Below the pieces are notes generated by a model. The model was not told the DNA's origin, made no database searches, and worked only from the letters and a program-made list of their open reading frames with translations. Positions 8,480-15,848 of a stretch of DNA of 64,000 nt are shown here, in pieces. Position 1 is the first letter of the stretch. Every line of letters starts with the position of its first letter. The DNA is from Bradyrhizobium sp. 195 (GTDB lineage: Bacteria > Pseudomonadota > Alphaproteobacteria > Rhizobiales > Xanthobacteraceae), in contig NZ_CP082161.1 in the NCBI RefSeq assembly GCF_023101665.1, forward strand, positions 3,162,001 to 3,226,000, read 5' to 3'. The position numbers and the translations under genes are program-made.

Positions 8480-9181
8480 CTACTCGGTGTCGAGCAGATG
8501 AGCGGCGTATGTCGCGACGTTGTCGGCGGTCGAGCGGATATGGGTCTCGATCAGCTGCACGGCGAGATCCGCATTGCGCGAGATGGCGGCCTGCATGATC
8601 GCCTGGTGCTCGCCGGCCTTGTCGCGCGGGCGCGGCCGGAAATTGGCCGACAGGTGCCGGTAGCGTTCGGCACGGTCGAACAGCTCGGCGCGGATGGCGA
8701 GCAGCGTCGCCGAGCCGCAGGCGGAGACCAGCGCCTGGTGGAACTGGCGGTGCGCGATCTTCCACTCGGGATCGCGCAAGGGATGTTCGGGATCACGCTG
8801 CTCGATCCGCTTTAATCTGTGCAAAGTCGAGATTACGGCGATTTCCCAATCGTCATCACCCCGCTCGATCGAGCGGCGGATCAATTCCACTTCGACCAGC
8901 ACCCGCGCGTCCGTGACCTCCACCAGATCCTGGCGGCTGACCGGCGCCACGCGAAAGCCGCGCTGCTCCTGGGCGTCGACCAGGCATTCGGCGGCGAGCG
9001 CGGTCAGCGCTTCGCGCAGCGTCGTAAAACTTGCGCCGAACCGTTCACGCAGCACGTCGAAGCGCAAAGGCTCGCCCGGCGGAAGCGCGCAGGCAATAAT
9101 CTCCTCGCGCAGCCGATGGGTGATATCGGCGGCGATGGTCTTGCCGAATTCCTTGCGGGGGCGGATGGCGCTCTCGGGCAT
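8480..9181 (-). CDS. GntR-family regulator, FadR/FCD type
   Basis: 233 residues. The N-terminal winged HTH covers about 10-75 (RFDVLRERFGASFTTLREAL, with a long recognition helix), and the C-terminal FCD domain is alpha-helical with the metal/ligand-site histidines in HRQFHQALV and near the C-terminus (ETHIRS). The family represses catabolic genes and releases DNA on binding an organic acid. The open frame continues far upstream, but the ATG at 9181 gives a family-typical length; 9211 is an alternative. Identical palindromes on both sides of this gene imply control of both flanking transcription units and of itself. Confidence 0.87.
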   Translation of the reverse strand: MPESAIRPRKEFGKTIAADITHRLREEIIACALPPGEPLRFDVLRERFGASFTTLREALTALAAECLVDAQEQRGFRVAPVSRQDLVEVTDARVLVEVELIRRSIERGDDDWEIAVISTLHRLKRIEQRDPEHPLRDPEWKIAHRQFHQALVSACGSATLLAIRAELFDRAERYRHLSANFRPRPRDKAGEHQAIMQAAISRNADLAVQLIETHIRSTADNVATYAAHLLDTE

Positions 9182-9237
9182 GGCTCTGCCAATGAATCGT
9201 TGCCTCAACATGCCGCGCCAACGACCATCTTGCAATA

Positions 9238-9267
9238 ATTTTCGTAAACGGTATGATTTTCGAAAAT
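9238..9267. promoter_or_regulatory. GntR-type operator, copy 2 with degenerate tandem site
   Basis: The perfect palindrome ATTTTCGAAAAT is at 9256-9267, 22 bp upstream of the MDR start. A degenerate copy (ATTTTCGTAAAC, two changes) sits 18 bp to the left at 9238. The region is between the divergent GntR and MDR genes, so binding could shut both promoters. Confidence 0.65.
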
Positions 9268-9289
9268 ATGGTCTGGGGAGTGTGAAAAC

Positions 9290-10282
9290 ATGAGGGCAGT
9301 GCTGGTGCGTCAGCCGGGTGGGCCGGATGCACTTGAGGTGGTCGAGCTGCCGGTGCCTGTGCCGGGCGCAGGCCAGGTGCAAATCCGGGCCGAGGCCTTC
9401 GGGGTCGGGCAGCCCGACGTGCTGATCCGGCGCGGCGTCTACAAATGGATGCCGCCGCTGCCGGCCAATCCCGGCAACGACGTTGCGGGGCGCATTTCCG
9501 CGCTGGGGCCCGGCGTCGAGGGCTTTGCGATCGGCCAGAAGGTGTTGCTCAGCGCCCGCGACCTCGCCCAGCGCGGCGGCTGCTACGCCGATTACGTGGT
9601 CGCGCCCGCGGATGCCGTTCACGCGCTGCCGGACAATGTCGATCTGCAAGCCGCCGTGTGCCTGTCGAACTATCAGGTCGCCTACGCGCTGCTGCACGAG
9701 TGCCGCCATCCGCGCGCGCCCGCAAGCGTGCTGGTGATTGGCGCCGCCGGCGGCGTCGGCACCGCGCTGGTGCAACTGGCCAAGCTTGCCGGCATGACCG
9801 TCATCGGCACGGTCTCGACCGAGGAGAAGGCCGCGTTCGCCAAGGCGAACGGCGCCGATCATGTCATCTTCTACCGGAGCGAAGATGTGGTGGCGCGCAC
9901 CCGCGAGCTGACGGGCGGCGAGGGCGTCGGCCTCGTGCTCGATCACGTCTGCGGACCCGAGTTTACCGGCTATCTCGGCGCGCTCGGCAAATGGGGCACG
10001 CTACTGTCGTACAACGCCTTCGCCGGATTGCCGGAAGAGAATCTGATGGCGGCGATGCGCAACCATCTCGACATCTGCCCGGCCGTGCGCTGCTTCTCCT
10101 TCCACATCTACGACCATGATCGCGACGGCCGCCGCGCCCTGATGCGCAGCGTGATTGAGGCGCTGAGCCGCAACGCGATCAAGCCGGCGATCTCGGCGGT
10201 CCTGAAGCTCGACGAGGTCAGGAAGGCCCACACGCTGCTGGAGCAGGGCTCCGCGCTCGGCAAGATCATCATGATTCCATGA
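9290..10282 (+). CDS. Zinc-independent MDR oxidoreductase (quinone oxidoreductase type)
   Basis: 330 residues of the medium-chain dehydrogenase/reductase superfamily. The N-terminal GroES-like domain holds the NPGNDVAGRI segment, and the Rossmann part has the NADPH loop VIGAAGGVGTALVQLAK. The cysteine and histidine ligands of zinc alcohol dehydrogenases are missing, which points to the quinone oxidoreductase/enoyl reductase branch. Good ribosome site (GGGGAG about 10 bases upstream). The next gene is close, so the two form an operon under the palindrome at 9256. The substrate is unknown; the setting suggests aromatic or ring-derived compounds. Confidence 0.85.
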   Translation: MRAVLVRQPGGPDALEVVELPVPVPGAGQVQIRAEAFGVGQPDVLIRRGVYKWMPPLPANPGNDVAGRISALGPGVEGFAIGQKVLLSARDLAQRGGCYADYVVAPADAVHALPDNVDLQAAVCLSNYQVAYALLHECRHPRAPASVLVIGAAGGVGTALVQLAKLAGMTVIGTVSTEEKAAFAKANGADHVIFYRSEDVVARTRELTGGEGVGLVLDHVCGPEFTGYLGALGKWGTLLSYNAFAGLPEENLMAAMRNHLDICPAVRCFSFHIYDHDRDGRRALMRSVIEALSRNAIKPAISAVLKLDEVRKAHTLLEQGSALGKIIMIP

Positions 10283-10298
10283 GGGGATGGACCGCACG

Positions 10299-11204
10299 AT
10301 GAGCACACAAGCACCCATTGCACGCTTCACCCGACTGCGGCACGCGACCTTCGCCTCGCCCGATCCGGAGCGGCTGCTCGACTATTATCGCGGCGTGATC
10401 GGACTTGGCCTGGCCGGCCGCGATGGAAACCGCATCTTCCTCGCCAGCGATTCCGAGCAGCTCTCGCTGGTGATAGAGCCCGGCGACGCGGTGCTGAACA
10501 GCATTGCCTTCGAGATATCGCCTGATGTTGAGATCGAAGCGCTGGGCGCCGCACTGAAGCGGGCTGATCTGCGGCCTGAGTTTCGGAGCGATTCCCTGCC
10601 TGGCGTCTCCAGGCTGCTGTCCTTCATCGATCCCGAAGGGACACGCTTCGAGCTGATCCAGGGCTGGACGCCGACGCCCGCGCAGGAGCGGATCGGCGGG
10701 CTCGCCGTCAGCAAGCTTGGCCATGTCGCCCTTCGCACGCCCGATCCACGCGCGACCGCGGAGTTTTATGCGAACGTCATGGGCCTGCGGGTCTCCGACT
10801 GGATCGAGGACCGCTTCGTCTTCATGCGCAGCGGCTTCGAGCACCACACGCTCAACTTCGCGCGCGCGCCGGTGCGTGGTCTTCATCACCTTGCCTTCGA
10901 GCTGCGCGGCCCAGAGCACATGCATCGGGCCTGCGACCATCTCGCCCGGCAAAAGCTGCCCGTGCTCTGGGGGCCGGTGCGTCATGGTCCCGGCCACAAC
11001 ACCGCGATCTATCACCGCAATCCCGACGGGCACCTGGTCGAGCTGTTTCACGACCTCGACCAGATGGTGGACGAGGAACTCGGCTATTTCGAGCCGCGCC
11101 CGTGGCATCGCGATCGTCCGCAGCGGCCGAAGGTCTGGGTTGGGCTGCCGCGCGACGTCTGGGGCATGCCGCCATCGCCTGAATGCACGGAGTTCGCTCG
11201 TTAG
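10299..11204 (+). CDS. VOC-family protein, extradiol dioxygenase-like
   Basis: 301 residues with two glyoxalase/VOC modules (about 10-125 and 138-255). In the second module the metal ligands of type I extradiol dioxygenases are present: His142 (KLGHVALRTPD), His197 (GLHHLAFEL) and Glu248 (GHLVELFHD). The family cleaves catechol-like rings next to the hydroxyls using Fe(II). I prefer the ATG at 10299, because the GAGGGG ribosome site abuts an earlier ATG at 10287 with no spacing. It sits between the MDR and TctC genes and, with the FAH hydrolase, makes a plausible meta-cleavage route. Sequence alone does not give the substrate. Confidence 0.83.
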   Translation: MSTQAPIARFTRLRHATFASPDPERLLDYYRGVIGLGLAGRDGNRIFLASDSEQLSLVIEPGDAVLNSIAFEISPDVEIEALGAALKRADLRPEFRSDSLPGVSRLLSFIDPEGTRFELIQGWTPTPAQERIGGLAVSKLGHVALRTPDPRATAEFYANVMGLRVSDWIEDRFVFMRSGFEHHTLNFARAPVRGLHHLAFELRGPEHMHRACDHLARQKLPVLWGPVRHGPGHNTAIYHRNPDGHLVELFHDLDQMVDEELGYFEPRPWHRDRPQRPKVWVGLPRDVWGMPPSPECTEFAR

Positions 11205-11279
11205 GCGAGCGGACTACGAGTTGAAGAACGCCGCACGCGCTGCGGCCAAAGACATAACGATCAAAGGGAGGATGCATCC

Positions 11280-12257
11280 ATGCGTCGGATGAAGCGGCTT
11301 GCTGCGGCCATTTTTCTGCTGGGCGGTTTTCTCGCAACCGGGCCGGCGTCGGCGGACACTTATCCGTCGCGCCCGATCCGCCTGCTGCACGGCTTTGCCG
11401 CCGGCGGCGCGGCCGACACGCTGTCGCGCATCATCGCCGACGGACTGTCGAAGAAGCTCGGGCAGCCGATCATCGTCGAGGCCAAGCCGGGCGCCGGCGG
11501 CAACATCGCGGCGGATGCGATCGCAAAGGCGGCGCCCGACGGTTACACGCTCGGCCTCGTCACCGGCGCGCATGCGATTTCCGCGGCGACCTACAAGAGC
11601 CTGGCCTACCAGCCGGCCGACAGCTTCGAGATGATCTCGACGCTGGTGTACTACGCGCTCGTCATCGCGGTGCGTAACGACTATCCGGCAAAATCACTGG
11701 GCGAGCTCATCACGATCGCCAAGGCAAAGCCCGGCTCGCTCAGTTTCGGATCGGTTGGTTTCGGCAGCACCCATCACCTCGCAGGAGAATTGCTCAACGC
11801 CACCGCCGGCGTCGAGATCGTGCACGTGCCGTATCGCGGCGATTCACAATCCATCACCGCGCTGCTCGGTGGAGAAATTCCTGTCATCGTCGGCACGCCC
11901 GTTTTGCTGGCCCCGCAAATCCAGAGCGGCGCGATCCGTGGCCTCGCGGTGACTTCGCCGGCACGCACCGCCTTGCTCCCCGATGTCCCGACGGTGCAGG
12001 AAGCCGGCATCAAGGCCTACGACGTGCGCACCTGGGCAGGCCTGTTGGCCCCGAAGGGAACGCCGCCCGCCATCGTCGCTGCACTCAACGCCGCGACACT
12101 GACGGCGCTGGCAGACCCCGAGCTCAAGCAGCGCCTGGAGACCGCCGTCGGCGGCGAGGTCCGCGGCAGCTCGCCGGAGGAGATGAAGAAGCTGATCGAG
12201 ACCGAGATCGCCAAATGGACCGACGTGGTCGAGCGGGCGAAGATCCCGAAGATCTGA
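11280..12257 (+). CDS. TctC/Bug-family periplasmic solute receptor
   Basis: 325 residues. Signal peptide (about 1-25, ending GPASA), then the typical start of the mature Bug family, YPSRPIRLLHGFAAGGAADT, and the PGAGGNIAAD ligand-loop motif. These proteins bind carboxylates for tripartite tricarboxylate (TctABC) transporters; many are orphans without TctA/TctB, as here. A strong ribosome site (GGGAGG) precedes the ATG. It is the third gene rightwards from the GntR-controlled promoter after a 75-bp gap. The ligand is probably an aromatic or keto acid, inferred from the neighbours. Confidence 0.88.
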   Translation: MRRMKRLAAAIFLLGGFLATGPASADTYPSRPIRLLHGFAAGGAADTLSRIIADGLSKKLGQPIIVEAKPGAGGNIAADAIAKAAPDGYTLGLVTGAHAISAATYKSLAYQPADSFEMISTLVYYALVIAVRNDYPAKSLGELITIAKAKPGSLSFGSVGFGSTHHLAGELLNATAGVEIVHVPYRGDSQSITALLGGEIPVIVGTPVLLAPQIQSGAIRGLAVTSPARTALLPDVPTVQEAGIKAYDVRTWAGLLAPKGTPPAIVAALNAATLTALADPELKQRLETAVGGEVRGSSPEEMKKLIETEIAKWTDVVERAKIPKI

Positions 12258-12284
12258 GCCGGCCTCGCAATGTCGGACGCCATG

Positions 12285-13244
12285 CTACTCGATCACCTTG
12301 TCGGCCATGATCAAGACGTTTTCCGGAATTGAAAGGCCGAGCGCTTTTGCGGTTCGCAGATTGATCGTGAACAGGAATTGGGTTGGCTGTTCGACGGGTA
12401 TGTCGGCAGGATTTCCACCCTTCAATATGCGATCGACATAGTGCGCGGCCTTGACGAACAACGGCAGGATGTCAGGACCGTAACTCATGAGCCCGCCCAA
12501 TTCCGTGTAGCTGTTGACCTGAAAAACTGAAGGCAGGTGGTGCTCCAGCGCGATGGAAGGAAGCGAAGGTCTGACCGGATCGGCGAGCACATACACGACG
12601 TCGCAGCCGGCAGCCTTCATGTCCTGATAGGCCTTCTTCACGTCCTCCGGGTCTGGTGCGATATAACGATCCGCCGAAATCCCGATTTTCGCCGCAGCCT
12701 CGCGGGCAACCTCGAAGAGCGCGGGGTGGGTCGGGTTATTGGACGTCAGGACTCCCAGTTTCCCCACGCCGGGGAAGACGAGCCGAACGATGTCGAGCGT
12801 CTTGGCGGTGAGGTCGCCGAACATGTTGGCGACCCCGGTGATGTTGCCGCCGGGTTTGGCGAAACTCCTCACGAAGCCGGAGCCGATCGGATCGGTCGAT
12901 GGTGACATGACGATCGGAATGGTCGATGTGGCCTTCTGCGCAACGGCGATCGCCGGAGTGGCCTCGGCGATGATGACGTCGGGCTTCAACTGGAGAAGCT
13001 GCTGCATCAATTCCGGAAGTTCCGAATATCGGCCATTCGCTTCGCGAACATCGAAAACGAGATTCTTGCCTTCCTCGTAGCCGAGGGAGCGGAGTGTATC
13101 CTTTATGACGGGAGCCGTGGCCGAGCCCCTCCCGGACACCAGGTAGGCCACGCGCCAGATCCGGGATCGCTGCGCAGCCGCCTTCTGCATTGCCAAACCC
13201 AAGCAGCCGATAAGCACCACGCGACGAGAGATTGTGCGATGCAT
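12285..13244 (-). CDS. ABC transporter substrate-binding protein (ABC_sub_bind family)
   Basis: 319 residues. N-terminal Arg-containing signal peptide (ISRRVVLIGCLGLA) ending near QKAAAQ, with a Cys at about 14 that does not form a clear lipobox. The mature protein follows the ABC_sub_bind pattern: WRVAYLVSG, then LRSLGYEEGKNL, VDVIIAEATPA-like and the STDPIGSGFV segment. Family members bind amino acids or nucleobase-like ligands, and in rhizobia often stand alone without permease genes, as here. It is convergent with the TctC gene (27 bp between stops) and unrelated to the ars genes next door. Confidence 0.83.
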   Translation of the reverse strand: MHRTISRRVVLIGCLGLAMQKAAAQRSRIWRVAYLVSGRGSATAPVIKDTLRSLGYEEGKNLVFDVREANGRYSELPELMQQLLQLKPDVIIAEATPAIAVAQKATSTIPIVMSPSTDPIGSGFVRSFAKPGGNITGVANMFGDLTAKTLDIVRLVFPGVGKLGVLTSNNPTHPALFEVAREAAAKIGISADRYIAPDPEDVKKAYQDMKAAGCDVVYVLADPVRPSLPSIALEHHLPSVFQVNSYTELGGLMSYGPDILPLFVKAAHYVDRILKGGNPADIPVEQPTQFLFTINLRTAKALGLSIPENVLIMADKVIE

Positions 13245-13384
13245 GACGTTTGCTCACGAACCTGCAAGAACGTGATGCTAACATGCCGCCGGAATCCCGC
13301 CAGCGGCTTTTAGAGCCTCAACGAAGCCCGCTTCGGTCGAGCCGGCATTTGAGGCGTCTGTAGTCGCCCTCCCGCGAAGCCAGC

Positions 13385-13786
13385 CTATCGCGCTTCCACC
13401 ACTTCGCCGTCTTCCTTCACGAAGCGGCCGACGGGATCATCCAAGAGATCGATCACGGCCTCCAAGGGCCGGCACAAGCGCACGCCCTTTGCCGTCACCA
13501 CGATCGGACGGTTGATCAGGAGGGGATGTGCGATCATGGCGTCGAGCAGTTGCTCGTCGGTCCATTTGGGATCGTCGAGGCCGAGCTCCTTGTACGGCGT
13601 TCCCTTCTCACGCAGCAGCGCGCGGACCGGAATGCCCAGCCCCGCGATCAGTTCCTTGAGCTTGTCCCGCGAGGGCGGCGTCTTCAGATATTCGATGACG
13701 ACGGGCTCAGTGCCGCTCTGCCGGATCATCGCCAGCGTGTTGCGCGAGGTGCCGCAGGCGGGGTTGTGATAGATCGTGACGCTCAT
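13385..13786 (-). CDS. arsC: Arsenate reductase, glutaredoxin-coupled (Spx/ArsC fold)
   Basis: 133 residues of the ArsC/Spx thioredoxin-fold family. The catalytic Cys11 lies in YHNPACGTSRNT, and the downstream segment HPLLINRPIVV contains the conserved Arg used for arsenate binding. The enzyme reduces As(V) to As(III) with glutathione and glutaredoxin. It is the last gene of the leftward ars operon and overlaps aqpS by 4 bp. A second, unrelated arsenate reductase lies two genes upstream, so the operon carries both biochemical solutions. Confidence 0.92.
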   Translation of the reverse strand: MSVTIYHNPACGTSRNTLAMIRQSGTEPVVIEYLKTPPSRDKLKELIAGLGIPVRALLREKGTPYKELGLDDPKWTDEQLLDAMIAHPLLINRPIVVTAKGVRLCRPLEAVIDLLDDPVGRFVKEDGEVVEAR

Positions 13787-14484
13787 CGAGGTGTCTCCGC
13801 AATTGCAACAGAGCCTCGGGCTTGCGAGGCGCCGAGCAACCAGTTCATCAGCAGCATGCCAGCGAACGCGCCGCAGAGCTCTGCAAGAATGAACCCGGGC
13901 AGGTCAAGGGGGCGAATGCCGGCGAAGGTGTTGGTCAGCGACCTTGCGATCGCGACCGCCGGGTTGGCAAACGACGTGGAAGCCGTGAACCAATAGGCCG
14001 CCGTGATGTAAAGGCCCACCAGCCAGGGCACCGCCGTCCGTTGAAAGCGGATGCCGGCCAGGATCGTCGCGACCAATCCGAACGCGGCGACGGCTTCGGC
14101 GAACCATTGCGGCCCTCCGGTTCGGACCTTGGTCGAGAGGTCGAGCAGCGGCAGTCCGAACATCAGATGCGCCGCCAGCGTTCCGGCGATGCCGCCGGCG
14201 ATCTGCGCGATCACGTAGAGCACGGCCTCGTTCACAGGCAATTCGCGCTTGCCGGTGAAGACGAGGGTGACGGCCGGATTGAAGTGCGCGCCGGAGATCG
14301 GACCGAGCACCGTGATCAGGACAACCAGAATGGCCCCGGTCGGCAAGGTGTTGCAGAGCAGTGCAAGCGCCACATCCTTGGTCAGGGTTTCCGCCGTGAT
14401 GCCGGACCCGACCACGGTGGCGACCAGAATGCCGGTGCCGAGCGCCTCGGCCGCGAGGCGGCGCGAAAGGTCGAACTTGTCCAT
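13783..14484 (-). CDS. aqpS: Aquaglyceroporin-like channel of the ars operon (AqpS type)
   Basis: 233 residues, six hydrophobic segments, and both MIP signature loops: NPA in HFNPAVT (about 67-73) and NPA in FANPAVAIAR (about 172-181). In Sinorhizobium meliloti an aquaglyceroporin in the ars operon (AqpS) takes the place of the ArsB pump and lets arsenite flow out after ArsC makes it. The same gene order here supports that role. Translation is coupled on both sides (1-bp overlap with the upstream arsC, 4-bp overlap with the downstream one). Confidence 0.88.
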   Translation of the reverse strand: MDKFDLSRRLAAEALGTGILVATVVGSGITAETLTKDVALALLCNTLPTGAILVVLITVLGPISGAHFNPAVTLVFTGKRELPVNEAVLYVIAQIAGGIAGTLAAHLMFGLPLLDLSTKVRTGGPQWFAEAVAAFGLVATILAGIRFQRTAVPWLVGLYITAAYWFTASTSFANPAVAIARSLTNTFAGIRPLDLPGFILAELCGAFAGMLLMNWLLGASQARGSVAIAETPR

Positions 14485-15011
14485 CAGCCGGCCTTCGGCG
14501 TTGGATGTGTCGCGCCCTCAGAGCGGCCGATCTCACGCAGCCTGGTGCCGAGCGAGAGGCTGTCGATGCTCCTCAGCGGAAGGCTTACGAACGTATCGAT
14601 CCGGTTCTTCAGATAGCGGAACGCCGTGATGAACGCGGCCTGCTTGTCGAGGTCTGTGCCTTCCGCGGCGGCAGGATCTTCGATGCCCCAGTGTGCCGTC
14701 ATCGGCTGACCCGGCCAGATCGGACAGGCTTCACCCGCGGCGTTGTCGCAGACGGTGAAGACGAAATCCATCACCGGCGCATCGGGCGCGGCGAACTCGA
14801 GCCAGCTCTTCGAGCGCATTCCGTCGGTCGGGTACTCCATCGTCTGGAGCGTGTGCAGGGCCAGCGGATGCACTGCGCCTTTCGGCGTGCTGCCGGCGGA
14901 GAATGCCTGAAAGCGGCCGGCGCCGTCCTTGCGAAGAATCGACTCGGCCAGGATCGACCGGGCCGAATTGCCGGTACACAGGAACAGCACGTTGTAGATC
15001 TGGTCAGCCAC
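14484..15011 (-). CDS. arsC: Arsenate reductase, low-molecular-weight phosphatase type
   Basis: 175 residues with the LMW-PTP P-loop CTGNSARS (Cys12, Arg18). A further Cys pair in VCDNAAGEACP and the following PGQP turn are typical of the thioredoxin-linked ArsC relatives common in rhizobia. It reduces arsenate using the P-loop Cys and an internal disulfide relay. It overlaps arsR by 8 bp and aqpS by 1 bp. Phosphotyrosine phosphatase activity is the alternative, but the operon makes arsenate the likely substrate. Confidence 0.88.
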   Translation of the reverse strand: MADQIYNVLFLCTGNSARSILAESILRKDGAGRFQAFSAGSTPKGAVHPLALHTLQTMEYPTDGMRSKSWLEFAAPDAPVMDFVFTVCDNAAGEACPIWPGQPMTAHWGIEDPAAAEGTDLDKQAAFITAFRYLKNRIDTFVSLPLRSIDSLSLGTRLREIGRSEGATHPTPKAG

Positions 15012-15366
15012 GGCTTCGCTCCTTTCGCTTCGGCGAGCAGCAGGATTGCAGGGTTTGAACGACGGGTTCGCAAACTTCAGGGCGCCCGCCGCAGCAATCG
15101 CGCAGCAGGAAAACCGCGATGTCGCGAAATTCGCCGAGGTTGGCGCGGTAGATGATCGAGCGGCTGTGCCGCTCGGAGGACACGAGGCGCGCGCGGCTCA
15201 GGATCGCCAGGTGCGCCGAAAGCGTGTTCTGGGGGACTTCCAGCAGGCGGGCGAGATCGCCTGCCGCAAGTCCGTCAGGCTCGTGACGGACCAGGGTCCG
15301 GAAAGCTTCCAGCCGGGTCGCTTGGGACAGCGCTGCGAGCGCCAGGACGGCTTCTTCGGTTTCCAT
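15004..15366 (-). CDS. arsR: ArsR-family arsenite-responsive repressor (leftward arm)
   Basis: 120 residues. Winged HTH with recognition helix around PQNTLSAHLAILSRARLV. The metalloid site is probably the C-terminal cysteine group: Cys91-Cys92 and Cys99, plus Cys109-Cys110. This differs from the CxC site of the E. coli type and resembles the C-terminal three-Cys type. First gene of arsR-arsC-aqpS-arsC. Its start codon lies inside a perfect 6-bp inverted repeat (15361-15384), so autorepression is very likely. It is divergent from a second, different ArsR at 15471. Confidence 0.92.
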   Translation of the reverse strand: METEEAVLALAALSQATRLEAFRTLVRHEPDGLAAGDLARLLEVPQNTLSAHLAILSRARLVSSERHSRSIIYRANLGEFRDIAVFLLRDCCGGRPEVCEPVVQTLQSCCSPKRKERSRG

Positions 15367-15384
15367 ATATCCAGACTTATGGAA
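15361..15384. promoter_or_regulatory. ArsR operator, leftward arm
   Basis: Perfect inverted repeat TTCCAT-N12-ATGGAA overlapping the arsR start codon (15364-15366). The core CCAT-N12-ATGG is found again, with exactly the same spacing, at 15819-15838 upstream of the flavoprotein gene, which suggests that one regulator reads both. Confidence 0.6.
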
Positions 15385-15427
15385 TCATTAGCCTGGCGTC
15401 AATCCGAAATCAGTGGCGCACTATTTC

Positions 15428-15445
15428 GAATATTCTAGAAATATC
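15428..15445. promoter_or_regulatory. Dyad upstream of second arsR
   Basis: An interrupted dyad centred on the 8-bp palindrome TTCTAGAA (15433-15440) with outer GA/TC pairs, in an AT-rich stretch 25-43 bp upstream of the second arsR. The same TTCTAGAA is at the centre of the dyad at 15819. Likely operator for the second ArsR. Confidence 0.55.
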
Positions 15446-15470
15446 GTTGACAGGGAGGAGTGCCAGGGGC

Positions 15471-15800
15471 ATGTTCACTGCCATGAAGATCGATGACGCA
15501 GCAGCACGGCTGGAAGCCTTGGGTAACCGGACCCGGCTCCAGATCTATCGGGCCCTCGTCCGGGCCGGGCACGCAGGCATGCCCGTCGGCCGCTTGCAGG
15601 AAAAACTGAAGATCCCGGCCTCGACCCTGTCGCACCACATCAAGAGTCTGGTTTCGGTCGGGCTCGTCAGCCAGGTTCGCGAGTCCACCAGCCTGGTCTG
15701 TCATGCGAACTACGAGACGATGCGAGGCCTGCTGGATTTCATGGCGGCGGAGTGTTGTGCCGACGAGGCCGAATGCAAGGGCACGCAAACGGCGGCCTGA
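15471..15800 (+). CDS. arsR: ArsR-family repressor (rightward arm)
   Basis: 109 residues with the ArsR winged HTH (recognition helix near PASTLSHHIKSLVSVGLV). The metalloid site is C-terminal: Cys95-Cys96 and Cys102 in ECCADEAEC, the same C-C-x5-C spacing described for the Acidithiobacillus ferrooxidans-type ArsR. ATG at 15471 chosen because AGGGAGGAG sits 10 bases upstream; an in-frame TTG lies further up. It heads the rightward arm (flavoprotein, MFS, MFS). Its sequence and Cys layout differ from the ArsR at 15004, so the two arms probably respond to different or differently sensed metalloids. Confidence 0.9.
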   Translation: MFTAMKIDDAAARLEALGNRTRLQIYRALVRAGHAGMPVGRLQEKLKIPASTLSHHIKSLVSVGLVSQVRESTSLVCHANYETMRGLLDFMAAECCADEAECKGTQTAA

Positions 15801-15818
15801 TTTTTTTGCCGATTTATT

Positions 15819-15838
15819 CCATGATTCTAGAAAAATGG
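15819..15838. promoter_or_regulatory. Dyad between arsR and the flavoprotein gene
   Basis: A 20-bp dyad: outer arms CCAT/ATGG, inner palindrome TTCTAGAA, with two unpaired bases between them on each side. It combines the CCAT-N12-ATGG spacing of the arsR operator at 15361 with the TTCTAGAA core of the dyad at 15428. It ends 10 bp before the ATG of the flavoprotein gene, implying its own regulated promoter or a roadblock site. Confidence 0.6.
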
Positions 15839-15848
15839 GAGAAGCCGA

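Noticed and set aside
9182..9946. N-terminal extension of the GntR frame
   Set aside because: The extension runs antisense through the MDR gene and lacks GntR-like sequence; the start near 9181 gives the normal family length.
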